Position numbers and translations under genes: made by a program. DNA of 64,000 nucleotides from Bostrychus sinensis (lineage: Eukaryota > Chordata > Actinopteri > Gobiiformes > Eleotridae). A model generated the notes under the pieces. That model did no database searches, was not told the origin of the DNA, and saw only the letters and a list, made by a program, of their open reading frames with translations. The DNA lies in NCBI GenBank assembly GCA_020698575.1, contig CM036243.1:2112501-2176500 (forward strand), in the 5' to 3' direction. Positions 1 to 11,389 of this stretch are shown in pieces; the stretch's first letter is position 1, and each line of letters starts with the position of its first letter.

Positions 1-450
1 AAACTCGCATTTATTGAAAAAAAGTTTTTGCGCTTGGATGAGGTGGTTTTTCAGGCGTATCGAAATTGACATATTTCGCAAAACTGCAATGGAAACACTT
101 TTGTGGAATTAAACGAGTCACGTGACCAACAAGCGGATACTGGCTGCCTTGGGCATTGCGCAGCGGGCGCCACAAGAGGTCCCACAGCATCGCACAGCTC
201 ATCAAAAGTTGAGCGTGTCATTCAGAAATGTTGAATCCACAGCTCTTCTGTAAAATCGCCAACTACAATTTCCCAAAAACGCTTCATACGTAGCCGCTCC
301 CATGTATAAGGGGCCTGTCGCTCCATGGCCTGAATAAGACGCCGACGTCTCCTTTGACGGCTGATGATGAGCGCTAGTGCCGTGGCTGAAATATGGATAT
401 ATCTGCTGTAAATCAAAGTAATGTTTACATCTGTCACCATGTTTTTTGAA
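1..450 (-). pseudogene. PIF/Harbinger-like transposase relic (internally deleted)
   Basis: The minus strand from about 440 reads as the N-terminal part of a HARBI1/Harbinger-type transposase: a basic RRRRRR patch, then ERLRMKRFWEIV, then EELWIQHF, then after an in-frame TGA (near 209) MTRSTFDELCDAVGPLVAP. This order (basic stretch, ELWIQHF, R/TFDELCDAVGP) is what I know from fish Harbinger transposases. The TGA sits where the family usually has Arg, so a CGA-to-TGA transition at a CpG is likely. The frame ends near 65 and the DDE catalytic core is missing, either off the left edge or deleted. Motifs reading tttccattg recur in the flanks (around 84 and 500), as expected in a non-autonomous deletion derivative. 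The superfamily is fairly secure; the element ends are not. Confidence 0.6.
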
Positions 451-1042
451 TGACTTATCGCGAGAGTAGGTTTGTTTTTATTCGCTTATGATTCAATGGA
501 AACAGTGTAATTGCGAAATTGTGTTTTTTCGACAATGGAAAAGCAGCTAGTGAGATGGCTAAATGAGTTGTTGCAGGGTGAATAAAGCCCCCTGTGATAC
601 ACCTTGGCGTATCTTGGTGAAAAAACAGCATTGTAAGAACTGACCCAGTGTCCCTGCTTCTCAGGTCAAAATAGTAATAATAAAACCTTTTTTTTTTTTT
701 TGCAACATTAGTGAAAGATACGGCCAGCAACTATTCATTTCCTATATAGGCTGCCAGCAGCGCAAACATACCAAGCAATGTGGATCAAAACACTTGAGCA
801 TAGTTTTGAGTTGAAGTAAACTTTATGCAAATAGGGTCGACGTCACCACAGCAACCCCCAAACATGGTGCAAGATTTAATTGACACTTGAGAGGTATAGG
901 TCCAGGCATGTCGTGTCTGCCGCGTTCATGATACAGGTAGGAATCCGACTTGGAAAAAAGGCCTTCTCGGGTCGAGATTTTTGCTTGGAAACTCATGCAG
1001 AAGTGTTGGACTCCGAGTTCCCGAGTTGATGTCACAATCAAG

Positions 1043-1087
1043 TTGGCGTTTCCATCACTCATTTTTGATGAGTGATGGAAACGCCAA
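1043..1087. repeat. Perfect 20-bp inverted repeat (hairpin)
   Basis: Arm 1043-1062 is the exact reverse complement of arm 1068-1087, separated by a 5-nt loop (ttttg). The outer boundary is one G-T mismatch from extending. It lies in a non-coding stretch (about 740-1880) where I recognise nothing else. It may be the centre of a palindromic MITE, but I could not find paired outer arms. Confidence 0.85.
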
Positions 1088-1886
1088 TCATAGAGACTCC
1101 CTTTGTGACAGGAGGACAGTGTGGTTACTAACAGGGAAATAATTGTTTTTTTAAACAAGAGATCTCAGACTTCTGCAAAAATTTACTTATCTTTATATAG
1201 TGAATAAAGTTATCACTGCTAAAGCTCTGCAAGAAGATCTTTGACAATTCATTTATCACTAAATGGCCAAAATAGAAATAGAAACATGATATAACTCTGT
1301 ACCACATCAAGTGGTTCTAATGGTGTATTTGTTTACTATAAAACAACATAAAAATGCAACTATTGTAATGTTGTTACAGTGGTGTTTTCTGAGCTGATCT
1401 TGTGAACGGATGTTTTTTGGAAGTTGGCTTTTTTAAGTCTGGACTTCTGAGGTTCCTACGTACCAAGGATACAGCATTAAACCTGCTTTTTGCCATAGCA
1501 GAGCGGCCAAAAGGCAGGGGAAACCTTTGCCGAACAGATGAGTTTGTACTCTAGGGCTTTACTCTCAAATGTAGGGGGATCTCTCTTGAGAAAATGGAGC
1601 TAAAACAGCAAAGAAAAAACAAAAGTAATGTGGTTCCACTTTAACAAATGATTACTGATATTAATCTAGTAATTACCTGTTAATCCTCTGAAAAAAGATT
1701 CCATTTTCATGTAGCGAAATAGTATTGAATATAGATGTTGTGGATGTGAAATGATCAGTGTGAGCATGTCTCCAGGCTGAATCCTGTTGGCAGCATGGCA
1801 CAGACATCTGCTGTTACTGATACAGTCCCACAGGGAATATGAGCTATGAATATTCATGATAAGAACCTATAGCACACATTCTCACA

Positions 1887-2187
1887 TCACTCTCTTTGCA
1901 CAAGCCATTGCTGGCTTGTTGTTTCACTTAACTGGGATGCGTCACTTTCTCTCAAGACCCAAAACTTCAGGGACACCTGGTCAATTCTCCCATTCTTGCA
2001 GGGCTGTTTTGTCCACCAACACTCTGTAAGCACAAAGAATCCTGGGCAACACTGGTTCTCCGTCAGCGGTAGGGGCCACATCCTTTACAGTCTTTAATTC
2101 GGTATAACGTTTTTCTCTTACCTCGTACAAAGCAATAATAAGGTTTCTGCTGAGACAGTGGTACTTGGGAGTTAAAGTTCTCATCAT
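1887..2187 (-). pseudogene. Possible hAT-type transposase fragment
   Basis: Minus-strand reading from 2187 gives FREMMRTLTPKYHCLSR followed by IALYEVREKRYTELK. This resembles the hAT (ZBED-like) stretch in which 'F..ML..L.P.Y..PSR' precedes 'YE..K....'. After this the frame degenerates. Only a short motif supports the assignment, so it is tentative. The neighbouring hAT-type terminus at 2466 is compatible but not proof of one element. Confidence 0.3.
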
Positions 2188-2465
2188 TTCCCTGTAGATG
2201 ACATCAAAACATTACAGATTACAATGTTAGAATAAGTTCATGCCTCTAGTTCCTAGTAACAATAATAAGAGAGATAAATCATATATTTATAGTATAGGCC
2301 TACTCACCTAAACCATGATTGAAAAAGGCAGTAAACCCTTTACAATATAAATTTCTAACTGTCCTGTGGCACTCTTCTTGTTTTTTTTCCCCCCTTTCAA
2401 CTAAAGTGAAGGGATTCACGCTCTCAGGTGATTTGTCAGTCAGCGTTAGCAGGGTAGAGAGTGAG

Positions 2466-2590
2466 TAGTGATGGGAATTTCGGCTCATTTCAGTGAGCCG
2501 GATCATTTGGCTCAGCTCACTCAAAGTAGCCAGCTCTTTTGGCTCCCAAATGGCTCTTCATTTTACCACCTATACCTTTTGTATTTCAGT
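2466..2590. mobile_element. hAT-type terminus with GGCTC subterminal repeats
   Basis: The block starts with agtgatgggaa, close to the hAT-Ac terminal consensus, and is followed by at least five GGCTC/GAGCC motifs in both orientations within about 110 bp. Dense short subterminal repeats of this kind are typical of hAT termini. The matching far terminus was not located, so this is a partial or 3'-lost copy. From 2590 to about 3290 the DNA is AT-rich with no recognisable gene. Confidence 0.45.
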
Positions 2591-3296
2591 CAAATTTAGC
2601 ACAATTTAGACTAATGAGTTGTTCTGTGTACTCAAATATAACTCTAATATAAAGATTGTGATGAAATATTCAAAAGTATTCAGCTGCTTTGAAACTGCCC
2701 AATGAGTTGACTTTCTTATAGAACCACTCTACTACACATAGCATAAACACATTTATAATTAAGCATAAAAATAAATAAAGGCAGAATATTTAAACACACA
2801 CAGACACATCCCTAACAAAAAACAGGGCTTTATTTAGTATTAAAAAGTAAAAACATCAGAAATAGCTGATCTTATAACTCAAAAACGTTATCATAAATAT
2901 ATAACTTAATTAAAAAAAAACAAAAAACGAACAAAACAAAAAACAGAAATATATACTGCAATGTGCATTGTGCAAAACAGCAGCACTAAACAGTGCCAAA
3001 GCATTAAATTGTTATGGAAGGGATTACACTTTGTTCATCAATGTCTTAAATTAGGACATCTAAGTCATGTTTTTCCATGCTGTACTTGCCAAAATATATT
3101 TCAGACAAATATTTTTGAAAGTAGCAAAAGAGAAGTCTGTCTTTTTTGCAAGTTGGGCAACAACTTGAATGTGCCTTTATTTAGCACATTTTTGAAAGCA
3201 AAGTTACATATAATTTCTTTATTACTTTCCAGAATTAAGACTATCAACATATTTCAGCTTGAATTTGTGCATTGTACTTTTACTTCAACTTAAAAG

Positions 3297-3417
3297 TAGA
3301 TTTGTAAGCAGCAATTTATAGCTAATAGTTTTACTTGAAAGTACTTTTACTTTGGTGAATGTTTCTGTGCTCTTATTTGAAAAGAAGATAAAAAAGTAGA
3401 CTACTTCCTCCACCACT
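3297..3417. mobile_element. hAT MITE terminus (CAGTGGTGGA family)
   Basis: The block ends in cctccaccactg, the reverse complement of the CAGTGGTGGA terminus that opens the MITE at 57824, and carries the same AAGTACTTTTACTT subterminal motifs. It is therefore a terminus of the same fish hAT MITE family. The other end was not recognised. 3418-4190 contains nothing I can name. Confidence 0.5.
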
Positions 3418-4204
3418 GCAAAATGGACAAGACAAAAATAAAACTTAACACAACTATGACAAAAGAGGAGTGGACTGGTGCTTTAGCTTTATGTTTACTG
3501 TGGACAGAAAAGAAAAGGAAGCAGAAAGTGACAGAAAAGTTTGTGAAGTGTGTAAAAGAGGAGCAGAGCAGAGGTTTGTTGGGACTAGAACAGGTAATAA
3601 ACATTTAAACTGTTGTCCATGCTGCTTGTGACTCTATTTTTAGACCCCTAAAAAATAATTCCAGCACCCCTAAAAATAAGAAGAATTTAAAGAAAATGTT
3701 TAAATGCTGTAATTGTGTATTTGAAATAGATAATGTCAAATTTCTTGATCATACATATTAAAAATCAAATAGGCTTACTTTAACAAAAGAAAAAAACACC
3801 CCTATGCAGCAAATGGTTTGATCCATTCCTGCTGCTGTTGCTGCTCTCCCTCCTCCCCTCGTGCTGCAGCACAGACAGATAACTCCTCTGTTTCTCTCTG
3901 ACTGCAGTTAGGTACGTACTGTTGAAGTTTGGGGCGCTTGTCAACGACCGTGCATAAAAAACAACAAGTAAAACAACAACTTTTTAACATAAACTGAGTG
4001 CAATATTAGGCTATCTCAAGCCAAATGCTCTGAACTAAATTAAGTGTGTTTGTGAGACAAAAATGTGAGTGAAGCCTGAGCTGAGTAGAGTTAGAAGACG
4101 TCAAAAGAGGATTTAATGACATTTACAGTCAGCAAAAGTTACTAAACAGTGCTAACAGTAAGGCTAATAATAAAAATTGGAGAGTTGTCTGGGCTGGTTA
4201 GTAG

Positions 4205-4405
4205 TAATATACTGTCACCTTGTGGGGGGCGAGTGTGGGAGGGGAGGATTAAAATGCTAATTTGATATCAAATTGTAATAAAAAATGTCAGGAATGTTAG
4301 GAATGTTATATCTTAATTATGTTTACACAGGTGCTGACCTATTGACCTCTTTCATTTCACCATTCACCCCTTATTTTATGATGTTTACACAGGTGTTGAA
4401 ATGAA
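4205..4405. repeat. Left arm of the inverted repeat
   Basis: Single copy of the arm. The outer end is G-rich on the plus strand (gtggggggcgagtgtggg followed by aggggagg). It then runs inward through ttaaaatgctaatttgatat to acaggtgttgaaatgaatg. The arm matches the right arm in reverse complement. Confidence 0.8.
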
Positions 4406-4847
4406 TGTTTGTAAAATATTTATTTTGTGATGAGTCTAACACAGTAAATTAAAATATGAAATCCATAGTACTGTGGGGGTTACTGTAATATATGATAACT
4501 GTTAGAGCATTAAAATGTACAATATGTGCACAGTCTTTCCAACATAGAGCCTTTTCAGATGACACGGAGACAGCTAATGTCACTCAAGTATTCAAAAATG
4601 GTGACAAACACCATATATCTTTTTGCTTATATTCATATTTTTGTTTGGAAAAAAGAAACACACAAAAAGCTTTGTGAACAACAAAGTAGATTTAGGGGAA
4701 ATTGAACCACTACATAATGCATTAATGCCTTCGTTAGTGGAGGTTATCTCTGCTCTAGATAATGCTATTCAATAGGTATATACATTAATTTGAATTTAAA
4801 AAAAAAAAAAAGCTTTTCATTCTGTCAACATAGCCAGTTACAATGGA

Positions 4848-5110
4848 AATTGTAAAAAAGTTTGGTATCAGATGAACTATTCAATTAGACAATACATTAT
4901 TAGAGTTTAAGACTATAGTATGTGGAATACCACAAGGTTCTGTGATTGCTCCAAAAATTCTTTTATTATTTTCATTAATGATGTTTGTAACCTTTTTGCT
5001 TTGATTGAGATTTATTTATAATGTTGGTAGATGATAGAAAGGGAACATAAAACTGCTCAAACCTGGCTTGATATGAACAAATTATCTCTTAATAGACAAA
5101 GCAACAAAAA
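4848..5110 (+). pseudogene. LINE reverse-transcriptase relic
   Basis: Plus-strand reading gives QLDNTLLEFKTIVCGIPQGS, followed (with decay) by LLLFSLMMF, a VDD box and then LDMNKLSL-like sequence. CGIPQGS is RT motif 4 of non-LTR elements, and VDD sits at the position of the catalytic (F/Y)ADD. Multiple stops and frameshifts make it a pseudogene. It lies inside the foldback structure, so it either inserted there or was captured. The clade is not determined. Confidence 0.6.
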
Positions 5111-6149
5111 GAAAAGAGATATTTTAAGAGTTTTGATATGAAGTTCTTATTGGTTGTGACTGATGGTAGGCATGGAAACAATATATTAATTACAAAACAT
5201 TGTACTATAGAGATGAATATTTACTGTGCTAAAAATCAGAAAAGGAGTAAAAACTTTTATGGAATAATGTTATTACAAGATGGAAAATATGTAATTTTTT
5301 ATTTTATTTTACAAAAACCAAAATGTCACAACTTGTTTTAAACAGTTATATGATCCAAATAAACCGTGTGCTTTGGTATGAAGATCACACCTTGTATTAT
5401 TCTACTTACATTAGAAAATAATAATAAGACGAAAAAAACAGGTGAATTGTTAATAAACACACATTTGGTGTGTTATTGTCTAACATCAAGTGTTTATGTG
5501 CATTTATGACAGATATATTGTGCAGTGTGACTGAAACAAGTAAACTAAACTTGACTAAGCGTATACTTTATCAAAATGATCTTTAATTCCACTTGGACAC
5601 ACGCTCACTGAACTGAGTCACTTAACATTTGATGAGGAAAAAAATACCTTATAGATGCTTAGGTCTCGTTCTCTAAACTTTGTAGATAAGTGGAAAAGTT
5701 GTACTTCATACTAGTGCTGTGTACACAGTGTTAGACCGCTCACTACACAGTGACATGTTAAAGTACAGTGGTAAGAGACACTACCTGCTGCACAACACTA
5801 AACATCACAGGAGAAGTGTAACAATGGTATTACATTTATTCAGTAAAAGATCAGTTTATGTCTTCATCTAGTAAAATGTAAAAACAGTGACATACAATCA
5901 AAATAACCTTTCTTTCCTCCTTTTAAATGTAAACCTATCTGTTTCAATGATTCATATAATACTTTACAGTTTATTTTCATTCAGCACCAACAAACCACTA
6001 TCAGTACAGTGCTAACAAATACTACTGCTGTATCATAAACCCTTTTTAAGTGTAACAACAGTATAACATTTATTCACTATTTATTCATCAGTTTGTGTCC
6101 TCATCTAATACATTGTCCTCTTTTTTTCTTTCTTTTTTTTTTAGTCCTA

Positions 6150-6665
6150 TATATGTCTCTTTACGTTAATCCACTTTTCAAACTAGCGTACTTTATACCA
6201 CTCTAGCTTATAACACTAACAATCTTGTCTAGATTGAAAAAACAAATGAGCCACCACTAAAATGATATGTTTTCCCCTCTATAGTATCTTTCTTTATTTT
6301 TTAAAAATTAGGTCTACATCTCTTTACATTGATGTACCCAGTGCCTTACAAACTAGTGCATTTTTGTTTACAACTATAGCCTTTAACACTACTACTTTGT
6401 CTCGATTGAAAAACAGTCTATCACAACATACTGTCAAAATAACCTTTTTTTTCCTTTCTTTTCTTTACTTTTACTTTACTTTTCTTTTATTCTAGGTTTG
6501 TATATCTCTTTACATCGACTTACCCAACACCTTACAAACTAATGTATTGTTTTGTTACAACATCAGCCATACGGTCAGCTTTTTCTTTAAATCTACTTCT
6601 ATATACCTGTTTACCTTGCTACACCTTTACAAACTACATTACTAACTACTAGGTTTAGATTGTAA
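6150..6665. repeat. Degenerate ~165-185-bp tandem repeat
   Basis: The phrase tctctttac, then a -ccca-like stretch, then ttacaaacta recurs at about 6156, 6319, 6505 and, more weakly, 6606. Each copy is followed by a 'taacactac..' stretch and a T-rich block ending in 'attagt/attctagg'. The copies are poorly conserved, so the array is old. 5340-6150 is AT-rich and otherwise empty. Confidence 0.5.
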
Positions 6666-6756
6666 ACTGATACAAACGAAATAATTAGTTTTTCCCTTCT
6701 TTATTTTATTTTCATTAGTCCTGCTCTATATTTAAGTGTTTACATTAATTTATCCA

Positions 6757-7105
6757 TCATAAAATAAGGGGGGAAGGGGGAAATGAAAGAGGTCAATAGG
6801 TCAGCACCTGTTTAAACATAATAAAAAGATAACATTCCTAACATTCTTTTCAACACCTGTGTAAACATCATAAAATAAGGGGGGAAGGGGGAAATGAAAG
6901 AGGTCAATAGGTCAGCACCTGTTTAAACATAATGAAGAAATAAACATTCTTTAGGTAATTAGGTCAGCACCTGTGTAAACATAATTAAGCGATAACATTC
7001 CTAACATTCCTGACATTTTTTATTACAATTTTATATCAAATTAGCATTTTAATCCGCCCCTCCCCCACTTACCCCTCCCCCCACCGCCCCTCCCCCACTC
7101 ACCCC
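6757..7105. repeat. Right arm with internal tandem duplication and C-rich outer end
   Basis: The segment beginning ataaaataaggggggaagg is present twice (about 6757 and 6871, about 114 bp apart), with a third partial copy from about 6957, so this arm has expanded relative to the left. The outer end (about 7049-7108) is a C-rich tract with several runs of four to six C. Its minus strand satisfies a G-quadruplex pattern, and the left arm is G-rich on the mirror strand. Confidence 0.8.
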
Positions 7106-7549
7106 TCTGAGTAGGTTTTATTGATTTTGTTAAATTTTTAACGATAGCACATTAGTCAAATTTTATTTTAAACTATAGTATTAATAAAGTTATTTAATGC
7201 TCTCTGAGACATATACTTACAACACTTCAATAAAAAGTCTCTTATAAAATAATATATTTTGTTGGGCGATTTTTCCCAGCTCAGCAATCACCTCTGAAAA
7301 CGTACCTCCCTCACTTAACGATGGGAGCAGGCTACACTCACTGCAGTAGCCCCACAAATACAAACGGTGTAACTCAGATCAGGCACAGAGACAAATCCAA
7401 ATAACCAAGACGAGGAAAATAACTTCCTCTCACCTCCCTCAGTAGTCACCTCTCCCAATAGTGAGGCCTGAGACTAACTCAAGCTACTCGCTCACAGACT
7501 TGAACTGTTACACCTCCCCAAACTCACAGAAGTACTTGCTCTTGATACA

Positions 7550-8370
7550 ATGCCCTGTTATCAATGGGAATCAAACATAATACACCATATGAGACATTGC
7601 AATGCTAAAGCTAACAGTCAGGAGAGTGAGCTGCAAAAACTACAAGCTCAGGTTCTTAAGCTGCAGATACAACAAATGAGCGAAAAAAAAGAAGGAAAAA
7701 GATAAGGACAAGCAGAAGGCAAAGACTCAAAAGCCACAAACTGCACCCTGCTCCAGTTCTACAGCTCCTCAGTTCAGCCCTAATTTCTCACAACAACGCC
7801 GAGGTCCACTCAGGCAAAAAGGGGCTCATGGACGTAAGAGACAATCTGATAAAATCATGTGCTACTAAGTCCTGAGGAAGGGACGGTTGTGACTTTTCCT
7901 GGTGGTCTCACAGTGAACTGTTCCAGGGGCCACTCTCTGTCAGACAAACGTTAATGACCCAACCTGAACCTGGGTCTACTTTCTGGGCTACGGTGTTGGT
8001 TACTCCTGAATGAGGATCCTCTTCCTCCTCCTGTGCTGACTGAATGCTGGTTACTATGGATACAACTGATACATCTTTATAATCCACCAAAAGACCTCAT
8101 ACATTGGATATTTCCCTATCTCCGGGATGATGACCCAGTTTATGACGATGTGTGGAACACAACATGGACCATGCCTCACCCAGACTCAGTGTGGTGACAT
8201 TTCTGTGAGACCTGAGGGTGTGGCTGCTGCTGCTGAACTCTCCCCTACACAAACACATGTCTGTGCTCTCTCACCTGAGAGTGCACCACACATCACCTTA
8301 GCTGCAGACGCAGGTCATGAAGCCAAATCACCAGGCCCTGTGGTAAAGAAAGCATACAGCTGTTCCTGAC
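7550..8370 (+). pseudogene. Unrecognised decayed coding-like region
   Basis: From the ATG at 7551 one reads MPCYQWESNIIHHMRHC, a Cys/His pattern that could be a small zinc-binding motif. A short leucine/glutamine-rich coiled coil (SELQKLQAQVLKLQIQQM) and a strongly basic Lys/Arg-rich tail follow after a frameshift near 7690. Further on, another frame gives HLYNPPKDLIHWIFPYLRDD and DDVWNTTWTMPHPDSVW, then a stop, then an Ala/Ser/Pro-rich stretch to 8369. Codon-like composition and abrupt frame changes suggest a dead gene, perhaps an element gag-like protein. I do not recognise the family. 8371-8930 shows nothing. Confidence 0.3.
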
Positions 8371-8934
8371 TACACATTACTGTTTCATCCAGATGTTTCT
8401 GAAAGAGATGAGGTTGGCAGTGCAGTTCTCTTTCAGAAAAAAGGGGATGTTGTGGTTGGTCAACAAAAATACTAATGTACCATAACTAAACTGGACAACA
8501 CTGAGACGACACAATACAACAATATCTATGGCAGTAACTAAAACAACAACTCAAATGTCATATTCATATTTGTTTAAAATTTATTTTTTATCTGTTTTTT
8601 AAAGTAAATTAATGAATTACTCCTCTTAAGTTCAGCTGTAATCCCAGAATTCCACAAGTTTACCCTTTAACAGAAATACAGTTCTTCATATCAGTTCATG
8701 TCCTCTCCCCTAAGATTATATTTATCATCCCTGTCGTCAAACATAGACAATATGCTATTTAGCAATATTTGTTTACTTTATACATAAATAATGCTGTATT
8801 AGGACTCACTAAATCATAGAATTTTACAGTTTCAAATTTGATAAATATTGGTTTAGTAGATTCATTGTAAGCAGAATGGTTGATGATCCTTATGGCTTTT
8901 TCTGTAAAATAAAAATTGGTTTTGTATTTGTTGC

Positions 8935-9780
8935 ATAAGTGTGCCCCAAAACTTCAACACACCTTCAGAGTGCCTTTGACTCTTTTCAGCAATGTCTTGT
9001 TAGTCACAAACTTGTCTTAAATCCTAGTAAAACCAAATGGATGATGTTTTCTAGGTCCTGTAATTCTAATAATTACCCTGGTATTCAGACTTTTCAAGGG
9101 GAACAAATTGAATTGGTAGAATCTTATAAATATTTGGGTATCTGGATAGATTCCAAATTTTCTTTCCGGACTCATGTGGAACATATAATCAAAAAGTTGA
9201 GAAGTAAAATTGGGTTCCTGTATAGGAATAGGTCTTGTTTTTCCTCTCTTTCTAGAAAGATAAATGTCCAGTCACTAATAATGTCTGTATTTGATTATGG
9301 TGACATTATCTATATGCACGCATCTTCTACCACTCTCAAGCCCCTTGATTCTGTTTATCACAGTGCTCTACGTTTTATAACTGGAGATAGATATCTCACT
9401 CATCATTGCATGTTGTATGAAAAGGTAGGCTGGCCTTCTCTTAAAGCTCGCCGAGAACAGCATTGTCTTTTATTTGTTTATAAGGCTCTTTGTGGAAAAC
9501 TCCCTTTGTACCTATGTTCCCTTTTAAACTGTAGTAATACTAATGATCAGACGCTCACAGATGCACATCAGACTACGTGTGCCACATGTGAAGTCGGAGC
9601 TAGGAAAGTCTGCTTTTTGTTTTTATGCCCCTGACAGATGGAACAAGCTTCAGAATACACTTAAATTAGATAGACTAATTTCTGTAAACACATTTAAGGT
9701 TTTGGTTGAAAGTACCTCTTATATAACTTGCACATGTTTTACTTAATGGTGTTTTAAATGTATTTAATTGTGATTATTGC
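8935..9780 (+). pseudogene. LINE (non-LTR retrotransposon) RT C-terminal half, 5'-truncated
   Basis: The frame at 8939-9634 begins just after the expected RT ADD box and carries LVLNPSKTKWMMFSR, then SYKYLGIWIDSKFSF, IGFLYRNRSC, VFDYGDIIY, LDSVYHSALRFITGD and HHCMLYEKVGWPSL. These are the conserved thumb and C-terminal blocks of fish CR1/Jockey-group LINEs. A +1 shift around 9560 moves the reading to the frame ending YAPDRWNKLQNTLKL. The LINE at 51.1-53.1 kb is a related copy (CYKYLGIWLDSSLSF). The LINE is interrupted at 9782 by the Tc1-like element and its 3' end resumes at 11390. Confidence 0.85.
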
Positions 9781-9782
9781 TA

Positions 9783-11387
9783 CAGTGGGGCAAAAAAGTA
9801 TTTAGTCAGCCACCAATTGTGCAAGTTCTCCCACTTAAAAAGATGAGAGAGGCCTGTAATTTTCATCATAGGTATACCTCAACTATGAGAGACAAAATGA
9901 GAAAAAAAAAATCCAGAAAAACACATTGTCTGATTTTTAAGGAATTTATTTGCAAATTATGGTGGAAAATAAGTATTTGGTCACCTACAAACAAGCAAGA
10001 TTTGTGTCTCTCACAGACCTGTAACTTCTTCTGTAAGAGGCTCCTCTGTCCTCCACCCGTTACCTGTATTAATGGCACCTGTTTGAACTGGTTATCTATA
10101 TAAAAGACACCTGTCCACAACCTCAAACAGTCACACTCCAAACTCCACTATGGCCAAGACCAAAGAGCTGTCAAAGGACACCAGAAACAAAATTGTAGAC
10201 CTGCACCAGGCTGGGAAGACTGAATCTGCAATAGGTAAGCAGCTTGGTGTGAAGAAATCAACTGTGGGAGCAATTATTAGGAAATGGAAGACATACAAGA
10301 CCACTGATAATCTCCCTCCATCTGGGGCTCCCCGCAAGATCTCACCCCGTGGGGTCAAAATGATCACAAGAACGGTGAGCAAAAATCCCAGAACCACACG
10401 GGGGACCTAGTGAATGACCTGCAGAGAGCTGGGGCCAAAGTAACAAAGGCTACCATCAGTAACACACTACGCCGCCAGGGACTCAAATCCTGCAGTGCCA
10501 GACGTGTCCCCCTGCTAAAGCCAGTACATGTGCAGGCCCATCTGAAGTTTGCTAGAGAACATTTGGATGATCCAGAAGAGGATTGGGAGAATGTCATATG
10601 GTCAGATGAAACCAAAATAGAACTTTTTGGTAAAAACTCTACTCGTCGTGTTTGGAGGAGAAAGAATGCTGAGTTGCATCCAAAGAACACCATACCTACT
10701 GTAAAGCATGGGGGTGGGGACATCATGCTTTGGGGCTGTTTTTCAGCAAAGGGACCAGGACGACTGATCCGTGTAAAGGAAAGAATGAATGGGGCCATGT
10801 ATCGTCAGATTTTGAGTGAAAACCTCCTTCCATCAGCAAGGGCATTGAAGATGAAACGTGGCTGGGTCTTTCAGCATGACAATGATCCCAAACACACTGC
10901 CCGGGTAACGAAGGAGTGGCTTCGTAAGAAGCATTTCAAGGTCCTGGAGTGGCCTAGCCAGTCTCCAGATCTCAACCCCATAGAAAATCTTTGGAGGGAG
11001 TTGAAAGTCCGTGTTGCCCAGCGACAGCCCCAAAACATCACTGCTCTAGAGGAGAGCTGCATGGAGGAATCGGCCAAAATACCAGCAACAGTTTGTGAAA
11101 ACCTCGTGAAGACTTACAGAAAACGTTTGACCTCTGTCATTGCCAACAAAGGGTATATAACAAAGTATTGAGATGAACTTTTGTTATTGACCAAATACTT
11201 ATTTTCCACCATAATTTGCAAATAAATTCTTTAAAAATCAGACAATGTGATTTTCTGGATTTTTTTTTTTCTCATTTTGTCTCTCATAGTTGAGGTATAC
11301 CTATGATGAAAATGACAGGCCTCTCATCTTTTTAAATGGGAGAACTTGCACAATTGGTGGCTGACTAAATACTTTTTTGCCCCACTG
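9783..11387 (+). mobile_element. Complete Tc1-like DNA transposon (1,605 bp)
   Basis: Both ends begin with CAGTGGGGCAAAAAAGTATT in inverted orientation and are flanked by TA (9781-9782 and 11388-11389), the Tc1/mariner target duplication. The inverted repeats are about 200 bp (9783-9983 and 11188-11387) and nearly identical, so the copy is young. It encodes one transposase with a single frameshift. It is inserted in the 3' region of a LINE. Confidence 0.93.
10150..11171 (+). pseudogene. Tc1-like transposase (DD34E) with one frameshift
   Basis: The start at 10150 gives MAKTKELSKDTRNKIVDLHQ, the usual Tc1 N-terminus. A paired helix-turn-helix region follows (SAIGKQLGVKKSTVGAIIRK). The G run at 10400-10404 has five G, whereas the family frame (TTRGDLVNDLQ) needs six, so a one-base loss creates TAG at 10408-10410. 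The second part (frame open from 10410 to 11171) keeps the catalytic D in WSDETK, D in FQHDNDPKHTA and E in SPDLNPIENLW. From the first D of HDND to the E are 34 intervening residues, that is DD34E. The protein acts in the nucleus on its own inverted repeats. Apart from the frameshift it looks intact. Confidence 0.92.
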
Positions 11388-11389
11388 TA

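Larger units (their letters stand above)
4195..7105. mobile_element. Large foldback structure with ~200-bp inverted arms
   Basis: About 200 bp at 4205-4405 recur in inverted orientation at about 6863-7075 with high identity, including the blocks aatgtcaggaatgttagg, gcacctgtgtaaacataatt and tgatatcaaattagc. They enclose about 2.5 kb that contains a LINE RT relic and degenerate tandem repeats. This looks like a long-terminal-inverted-repeat DNA element or a foldback element. I found no transposase and no clear target duplication, so the superfamily is unassigned. Post-insertional inversion of a tandem repeat is an alternative. Confidence 0.55.

Noticed and set aside
3802..3990. Short Gln-rich minus-strand open frame
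   Set aside because: A short gctgct-type run produces the Gln stretch; no other support.
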